Source: an uncultured Eggerthellaceae bacterium
GTDB lineage: Bacteria; Actinomycetota; Coriobacteriia; Coriobacteriales; Eggerthellaceae
Assembly (NCBI GenBank): GCA_934631995.1
Contig: CAKTYF010000015.1
Span: 1 to 28,554 of the forward strand
Direction: 5' to 3'
Length of the DNA: 28,554 bases
A program made the translations under genes and the position numbers. Under the pieces are notes generated by a model, which worked only from the letters and a program-made list of their open reading frames with translations, was not told the origin of the DNA and made no database searches. Numbering within the stretch: position 1 is the first letter of the stretch; the number at the start of each line of letters is the position of its first letter. Shown here piece by piece: positions 23,589 to 28,554 of the stretch.

Positions 23589-23694
23589 GTACCCGATTTT
23601 GCGCCACAAGTCCCGTTGCTTTTTCGCACGACCGGCCTTTCTGTGGAATGTTAGCAGAGCGGTGACAGATGCGTGTTCCGCGATGCTGTTCCGA

Positions 23695-23885
23695 TATAAT
23701 AAAACGTTGCGAACAAGGAAAAGTATGCCTGCAAGCAGGTGCGCAAAGCTTCAGTGCGCCCGTGGAGAAGACCTTGGAAAGGGCTTTTCGCGTGCCAATG
23801 CTGCCGCCTGCGCAAAACGCAGAAGCTCAGCGGGGATTTCTTCTCGCTGCGCCAACGTGGCAGGCTGTTCAAGGAAAAGGACCTT
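23695..23885 (+). promoter_or_regulatory. Promoter and long leader of the activase gene, with possible upstream ORF
   Basis: A perfect TATAAT at 23695-23700 predicts a start near 23707 and a leader of about 180 nt; no clear -35 is seen. Within it, CAAGGAAAAG (23713-23722) is one base before an ATG at 23724. That ATG opens a 76-codon frame (MPASRCAKLQCARG..., ending at 23952) overlapping the activase start. The same CAAGGAAAAG recurs at 23870-23879 as the activase ribosome binding site. Translation of the upstream frame could couple to or compete with the activase. No known riboswitch motif was recognised. Confidence 0.45.
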
Positions 23886-26800
23886 ATGGCCGCAACAAAC
23901 ATGCATATCGGCATTGACGTGGGTTCAACCACTGTCAAACTTGCAATTTTGAACGATCGGAACGAAATTCTGTGGTCGGTGTATCGCCGTCATCACGCGG
24001 ACGTGCGCGCCACTATTGTGGAAGTGCTCGAGGAAGCCGCTGCGGAATACGGCGAACTGCCGCTGACCATTGCCATTACCGGCTCGGGCGGCCTGCTTTT
24101 GGCGCAATGGCTCAACATTGAGTTCGTGCAGGAAGTTATTGCCAGCAAAACCGCAGTTGAGACGTTCATCCCCAAAACGGACGTTGCCATTGAGCTGGGT
24201 GGCGAAGACGCAAAGATCATCTACTTTGATAATGGCATCGAGCAGCGCATGAATGGCACGTGCGCCGGCGGCACGGGCGCGTTTATCGACCAGATGGCAA
24301 GCCTTCTGAACACCGATGCGGGCGGCTTGAACGAGCTGGCTGCCAAGCACACCACTATTTATCCCATTGCCAGCCGCTGCGGCGTTTTCGCGAAAACCGA
24401 CGTGCAGCCGCTTCTAAACGAAGGCGCGCTGAAGGAAGACATTGCTGCTTCCATTTTCCAATCAGTAGTGACGCAGACCATCTCTGGCCTTGCCTGCGGA
24501 CGTCCTATCAGGGGTTATGTTGCATTCTTGGGCGGTCCGCTGCAGTACTTGCCGCAGCTGCGCGAGCGTTTCTATGAGACGCTTGAGCTTGATGAGGAAC
24601 ACATTATTGTGCCGGAAAACGCGCATCTGTTCGTGGCTTCCGGCTGCGCCATTGCGGGCGCCGCAGATGAAAACATGCAGGTAGAAACGCTGAACGAGGT
24701 GTTGGAGCGCCTGCGCAACTTGGGCGACATTCAGGGAAGCGAAGTTGTTCGCCTGCCCCCGCTGTTTGCCGACGAGGCGGATTACGCGGAGTTCAAGGCG
24801 CGCCACGACAAGGAGTGTGTTGCGCGTGCGAGCTTGGCGGATTATCGTGGCATTGCGTATTTGGGTTTGGACGCGGGTTCTACCACGTTCAAGGCCGTGC
24901 TCATCGACGACCAGGCGCGTATTTTGTGGTCGAGCTACGTAAGCAACAAAGGCGATGTTTTGGGCTGTGCTCGTGCGGCACTCAACGAGTTGGATGCGCT
25001 GCTTCCGCGCGATGAGCAGGGAAAACCGCTGGTAACCATCGGCCACGCCACGGTGACCGGCTACGGCGAAGGCCTTTTGCTGGAAGCGCTGCGCATTGAC
25101 TCGGGCGAGATTGAGACGGTCGCGCATTTGCGCGGTGCCCAGGAAATGCTGCCCGGCGTTGAGTTTATCTTGGACATTGGCGGCCAGGACATGAAGTGCC
25201 TGCGCGTGAAAGACGGCGTTATCGAGCACATCATGCTGAACGAAGCATGCTCTTCGGGCTGCGGAAGCTTCATCGAGAGCTTCGCAAGTGGCCTGAATTT
25301 GGACGTTGCCGACTTCGCAAAGACCGCCATTGCGGCAGAGCATCCCGTTGACCTGGGAAGTCGTTGCACCGTGTTTATGAACAGCCGCGTGAAGCAGGCG
25401 CAAAAAGAAGGTGCTACGGTCGGCGACATTGCTGCTGGTCTGGCGCTTTCCGTTATCAAGAACGCGCTGTTCAAGGTTATTAAAATCCGCGACCCGCATG
25501 ACGTGGGAACGAAAGTTATCGTGCAGGGCGGCACGTTCTTGAACGACGCTGTGCTGCGCTCTTTCGAGCAGCTGTCGGAAGTGAACGCTGTGCGCCCCGA
25601 CATCGCCGGTTGCATGGGTGCGTATGGTGCCGCCTTGCTGGCAAGGGATCGCGCAGGGGAAGCCGTCGAGGGCATCTCCGCTCAGAAGCTGCGCAGCCTT
25701 CGCTTCGATGCCCTTGACGGCACGACGGACCAGACGCCGGAGTCCGCGCTTCGCGCAGGGGAAGCAGTCGAGGGCACCTCACCTTCCAATGCCGCTGCGC
25801 CTTCGCCCCATACCTCTATGCTCACCATCGACGAGATCAACGCGCTGGCACCAAGCCACAAGACGATACGCTGCAAGCGCTGCTCAAACGCGTGCTTGCT
25901 CACCATCAACGACTTTGGCGTAGACCCTGCCACGGGTAAGCATCGTCGCTTCATCACGGGCAATCGCTGCGAAAAAGGCGCGGGCGACACCAGCAAGGCG
26001 GGCAAAGTGCCCAACTTGTACGAGTTCAAAGAGCACCTGCTGTTCGACCGCGAAGGCGTTTCCGCGCAAGACGCGCCGCGTGGCAGCGTGGGTATTCCGC
26101 GTGCGCTGAACATGTACGAAAATTACCCGTTCTGGCATACGTTCTTCACGAAACTGGGCTTCCACGTGGAACTTTCCGATCCCAGCTCGAAGAAAACGTA
26201 CGAGGCGGGCATTGAATCCATGCCGTCCGAAAGCGTGTGCTACCCGGCCAAACTGTCGCATGGTCACATCATGGACCTGCTGGGTCGCGACATCGACTTC
26301 GTTTGGATGCCCTGCGTTCGCTGGGAGCGCCAGGAAGACGACGGCGCGAACAACCACTACAATTGCCCCATTGTCATGAGCTATTCCGAGGCACTGAAAC
26401 TTAACGTGGACGACCTGCGGGAATCGCGCATTGCGTTCATGAATCCGTTCCTGCCGTACGACGACAAAGAGGCGTTGAAGCTGCGCTTGTTCGAACAGTT
26501 CGGTGCGAAGGGCAAGCTGCAGGAAGCGCTGCGTGAGCGCGCCGCGGCAACAGGCACGGAAGTGGCGAAGGCCGCGACCGGCAACTTCCCCACAAAAGAA
26601 GAGATTTGCGCAGCCGTGGACGCCGCGTGGGAAGAGGACCTGCGTTTCAAGAATGCCATGCGTGCGAAGGGCGAGGAATGCCTGCGCTGGCTTGAGGAAA
26701 CGGGCGGGCACGGCATTGTTTTGGCGGGTCGTCCGTACCATAACGACCGTGAGATCAATCACGCCATCCCCGAGCTTATCACGAGTTTTGGTTTGGCGGT

Positions 26801-28487
26801 GCTTACGGAAGACTCCATTGCCCATCTGGGAAAACTCGAGCGCAACCTGCGCATTTACGACCAGTGGATGTACCACACGCGCCTGTATAACGCGGCGAAA
26901 GTGGTCACGCAGCGAAACGACCTTGACCTGATTCAGCTGAACTCGTTCGGCTGCGGCTTGGATGCTCTTACCACCGACCAGGTGCAGGAGATTCTGGAAG
27001 GCTCGGGCAAAGTCTATACTGTGCTCAAGATTGACGAGGTATCCAACCTGGGCGCCGCTCGTATTCGCGTGCGCTCGCTTCTGGCGGCACTGCGTCAGCA
27101 GGCGCCTTTGGCTAACTTGGATGTTCTTTCCGAAGATGAGCAGCAGATTCTGTACGACAGCGTGAAGGTGTGCGATTCGTGCGTGTCGGGCGAGTTCGAC
27201 GAGCAGCGCGAAGCGGCTTCCACCGAATTCCCGCGTCCCGAGTTCACGCAGAAGATGAAGGACGAGGGCTGGACCATCATTGCGCCGCAGATGGCGCCAT
27301 ATCACTTCGAGTTGCTGGTGCCCATTTTCCACAAGTATGGTTACAACGCCGAGCTGCTGCCTTCCGTTGATCCGAAGGCTGTGGACGCGGGTTTGAAATA
27401 CGTGAATAACGATATTTGCTATCCGTCCATTTTGACGGTTGGTCAAATTATGGAAGCCGTGACGAGCGGCCGCTACGACACCAATAAGCTGGCCGTTCTT
27501 ATTACGCAGACGGGCGGCGGCTGCCGTGCAACGAACTATATCAGCCTGATTCGCAAGGGCCTGAAAGAGGCGGGTTACGGCCATGTTCCCGTTATCGCCA
27601 TTGCGCTTTCGCACACAAACGAGCACAACGAGGGCTGGCATATGTCGCCGAAGATGTGGAAAGATGCGATTCCCGCCTTCTTGTTCGGCGACTTGTTGAG
27701 TCAGTGTTTGTACCGTGTGCGTCCGTACGAGGCCGAGCCGGGCAGCGCGAATGCCCTGTTCCGCAAGTGGATGGATTACTTGGGACAGAACATGGGCAAG
27801 CTGAGCTACCGTCAGTGCAACAAGCTGTACGCGCAAATCGTGCAGGAATTCGACGTGCTGCCGTGCGTGAACTTTGGCAGCAAGCCGCGCGTGGGCGTGG
27901 TGGGCGAGATTCTGGTGAAGTTCCATCCCACGGCAAACAACCAGCTCATCAACGTAATCGAGGCGGAAGGTTGCGAAGCGGATGTGCCTGGACTCATGGA
28001 CTTCTTCCTGTTCGGCATTGCGAACCGCGAGTACCGTCATCAGGAATTGGCGCCCGATTTCAAGAACCACCTGATTGGCACGATTGGCATCAAGATTGCC
28101 GAGAGGTTGCGTAATCCCATTCGCAAGGCGCTTGCGAAATCCGAGCGCTTCTGGCCTATTGGCACCATCGATCAGTGCGCGAAGAGTGCCAGCGAGATTC
28201 TTGACCTGTGCAACATGATGGGCGAGGGCTGGCTGCTCACGGGCGAGATGGTGGAGCTTATCGAGCGCGGCACGCCCAATATCGTGTGTGCCCAGCCGTT
28301 TGCGTGCCTGCCGAACCACGTGGTGGGCAAGTCGGTCATCAAGGAGCTGCGTCGCAGGCACCCGGAAAGCAACATTGTTGCCGTAGATTACGACCCCGGC
28401 GCGTCCGAAGTGAACCAGCTGAACCGTATCAAGCTCATGATTTCGGTGGCAAAGGCTAACTTGGCGAAGAACGGCGGTCATCAGTAA
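23886..28487 (+). CDS. Giant 2-hydroxyacyl-CoA dehydratase activase-type protein (two HgdC-like domains, DUF2229 and HgdB-like region)
   Basis: A 1533-residue cytoplasmic protein. Two ASKHA ATPase domains of the BadF/BcrA/HgdC type lie at about residues 5-290 (HIGIDVGSTTVKLAIL) and 325-600 (YLGLDAGSTTFKAVLI). Each has a Cys pair placed like the [4Fe-4S] ligands of HgdC: C126 (TCAGGTGAF) and C165 (SRCGVF), then C455 (ACSSGCGSF) and C494 (SRCTVF), both 39 residues apart. A linker with a duplicated RAGEAVEG leads to a DUF2229 domain (about 660-900, IRCKRCSNACLLTINDFG, YPAKLSHGH) and dehydratase-like regions with GRPYHNDREINH and TQTGGGCRATNY. Activators of this family drive ATP-dependent low-potential electrons into a partner radical enzyme; the substrate is unknown. 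Start at 23886 (AAGGAAAAGGA upstream); the frame is open upstream but unconserved. Confidence 0.9.
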   Translation: MAATNMHIGIDVGSTTVKLAILNDRNEILWSVYRRHHADVRATIVEVLEEAAAEYGELPLTIAITGSGGLLLAQWLNIEFVQEVIASKTAVETFIPKTDVAIELGGEDAKIIYFDNGIEQRMNGTCAGGTGAFIDQMASLLNTDAGGLNELAAKHTTIYPIASRCGVFAKTDVQPLLNEGALKEDIAASIFQSVVTQTISGLACGRPIRGYVAFLGGPLQYLPQLRERFYETLELDEEHIIVPENAHLFVASGCAIAGAADENMQVETLNEVLERLRNLGDIQGSEVVRLPPLFADEADYAEFKARHDKECVARASLADYRGIAYLGLDAGSTTFKAVLIDDQARILWSSYVSNKGDVLGCARAALNELDALLPRDEQGKPLVTIGHATVTGYGEGLLLEALRIDSGEIETVAHLRGAQEMLPGVEFILDIGGQDMKCLRVKDGVIEHIMLNEACSSGCGSFIESFASGLNLDVADFAKTAIAAEHPVDLGSRCTVFMNSRVKQAQKEGATVGDIAAGLALSVIKNALFKVIKIRDPHDVGTKVIVQGGTFLNDAVLRSFEQLSEVNAVRPDIAGCMGAYGAALLARDRAGEAVEGISAQKLRSLRFDALDGTTDQTPESALRAGEAVEGTSPSNAAAPSPHTSMLTIDEINALAPSHKTIRCKRCSNACLLTINDFGVDPATGKHRRFITGNRCEKGAGDTSKAGKVPNLYEFKEHLLFDREGVSAQDAPRGSVGIPRALNMYENYPFWHTFFTKLGFHVELSDPSSKKTYEAGIESMPSESVCYPAKLSHGHIMDLLGRDIDFVWMPCVRWERQEDDGANNHYNCPIVMSYSEALKLNVDDLRESRIAFMNPFLPYDDKEALKLRLFEQFGAKGKLQEALRERAAATGTEVAKAATGNFPTKEEICAAVDAAWEEDLRFKNAMRAKGEECLRWLEETGGHGIVLAGRPYHNDREINHAIPELITSFGLAVLTEDSIAHLGKLERNLRIYDQWMYHTRLYNAAKVVTQRNDLDLIQLNSFGCGLDALTTDQVQEILEGSGKVYTVLKIDEVSNLGAARIRVRSLLAALRQQAPLANLDVLSEDEQQILYDSVKVCDSCVSGEFDEQREAASTEFPRPEFTQKMKDEGWTIIAPQMAPYHFELLVPIFHKYGYNAELLPSVDPKAVDAGLKYVNNDICYPSILTVGQIMEAVTSGRYDTNKLAVLITQTGGGCRATNYISLIRKGLKEAGYGHVPVIAIALSHTNEHNEGWHMSPKMWKDAIPAFLFGDLLSQCLYRVRPYEAEPGSANALFRKWMDYLGQNMGKLSYRQCNKLYAQIVQEFDVLPCVNFGSKPRVGVVGEILVKFHPTANNQLINVIEAEGCEADVPGLMDFFLFGIANREYRHQELAPDFKNHLIGTIGIKIAERLRNPIRKALAKSERFWPIGTIDQCAKSASEILDLCNMMGEGWLLTGEMVELIERGTPNIVCAQPFACLPNHVVGKSVIKELRRRHPESNIVAVDYDPGASEVNQLNRIKLMISVAKANLAKNGGHQ

Positions 28488-28526
28488 GCGCGACGGTGCC
28501 GCGTTCCGTGCTTCCGAGTAGCCTTT

Positions 28527-28554
28527 TTGTTGACAAATTACCCCACCTTTTGTC
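28527..28554 (+). repeat. 3'-end stem-loop repeat, copy 5 (after activase gene, cut by window end)
   Basis: Arm TTGTTGACAAA, loop TTACCCCACCT, then TTTGTC before the window ends; all visible bases match copies 2 and 4. It begins 39 nt after the activase stop in the same orientation and, like copy 4, is joined to a T-tract (CCTTTTTG). Confidence 0.85.

Noticed and set aside
23739..23885. Upstream start for the activase
   Set aside because: The extra 49 residues are basic and unlike the family, whereas the ATG at 23886 has a ribosome binding site and leads directly into the ATPase fold.
25884..28481. An 865-codon open frame antisense to the activase gene
   Set aside because: It mirrors the codon pattern of a conserved coding strand in GC-rich DNA; its translation shows no recognisable domain.
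4214..28554. CRISPR-like interpretation of the 33-nt repeats
   Set aside because: Copies are kilobases apart, on both strands and lie after genes; there is no array or spacer structure and no cas gene.

Overview
The window looks like a chromosomal segment of a GC-rich anaerobic actinobacterium, most likely a Coriobacteriia/Eggerthellaceae member. This is inferred from gene content and style: a giant 2-hydroxyacyl-CoA dehydratase activase, a UroD-type methyltransferase with a TetR regulator, a PFL/UPF0210 protein, an FTR-like iron-sulfur protein, and Ala-rich low-complexity insertions in core enzymes. No rRNA, tRNA, CRISPR array or intact transposase was seen, and no species can be named from the sequence alone.

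Layout. (1) 1-3885, + strand: the end of a surface-polysaccharide locus (tail of a membrane protein, a Wzx-like flippase, a Wzz-like chain-length protein, an ATP-grasp ligase). (2) 4276-13524, - strand: an almost gapless aromatic amino acid cluster, read as pheA-aroB-aroC-aroEK-aroQ-aroA-tyrA, then a 384-nt spacer and aroF. Together these encode every step from phosphoenolpyruvate plus erythrose-4-phosphate to phenylpyruvate and 4-hydroxyphenylpyruvate; shikimate dehydrogenase and shikimate kinase are fused. (3) 13915-15188, + strand: a small lipoprotein and a TlyA-family rRNA methyltransferase that may be leaderless. (4) 15412-18643, - strand: an FTR-like protein, a PFL-family protein and a frameshifted CapA-like gene. 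(5) 18902-20877: a TetR regulator divergent from a UroD-family methyltransferase, with a good promoter and a clear terminator. (6) 21309-23477, - strand: a secreted BspA-type repeat protein ending in a dockerin-like module. (7) 23886-28487, + strand: a 1533-residue activase-type ATPase.

The most unusual non-coding signal is a 33-nt stem-loop (11-nt arm, 11-nt loop, 11-nt arm) found five times. Each copy lies 16-72 nt downstream of a stop codon and in the same orientation relative to that upstream gene. Two copies sit beside a second family, a 120-bp element with about 26-bp terminal inverted repeats. Neither looks like an ordinary intrinsic terminator. Together they are the best candidate for an undescribed element.

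Other points worth following are the Ala-rich insertions in three shikimate-pathway enzymes, the repeat-filled spacer and possible structured leader before aroF, a 24-bp palindrome between the surface protein and the activase gene, and the unusual Cys spacing of the FTR-like protein.
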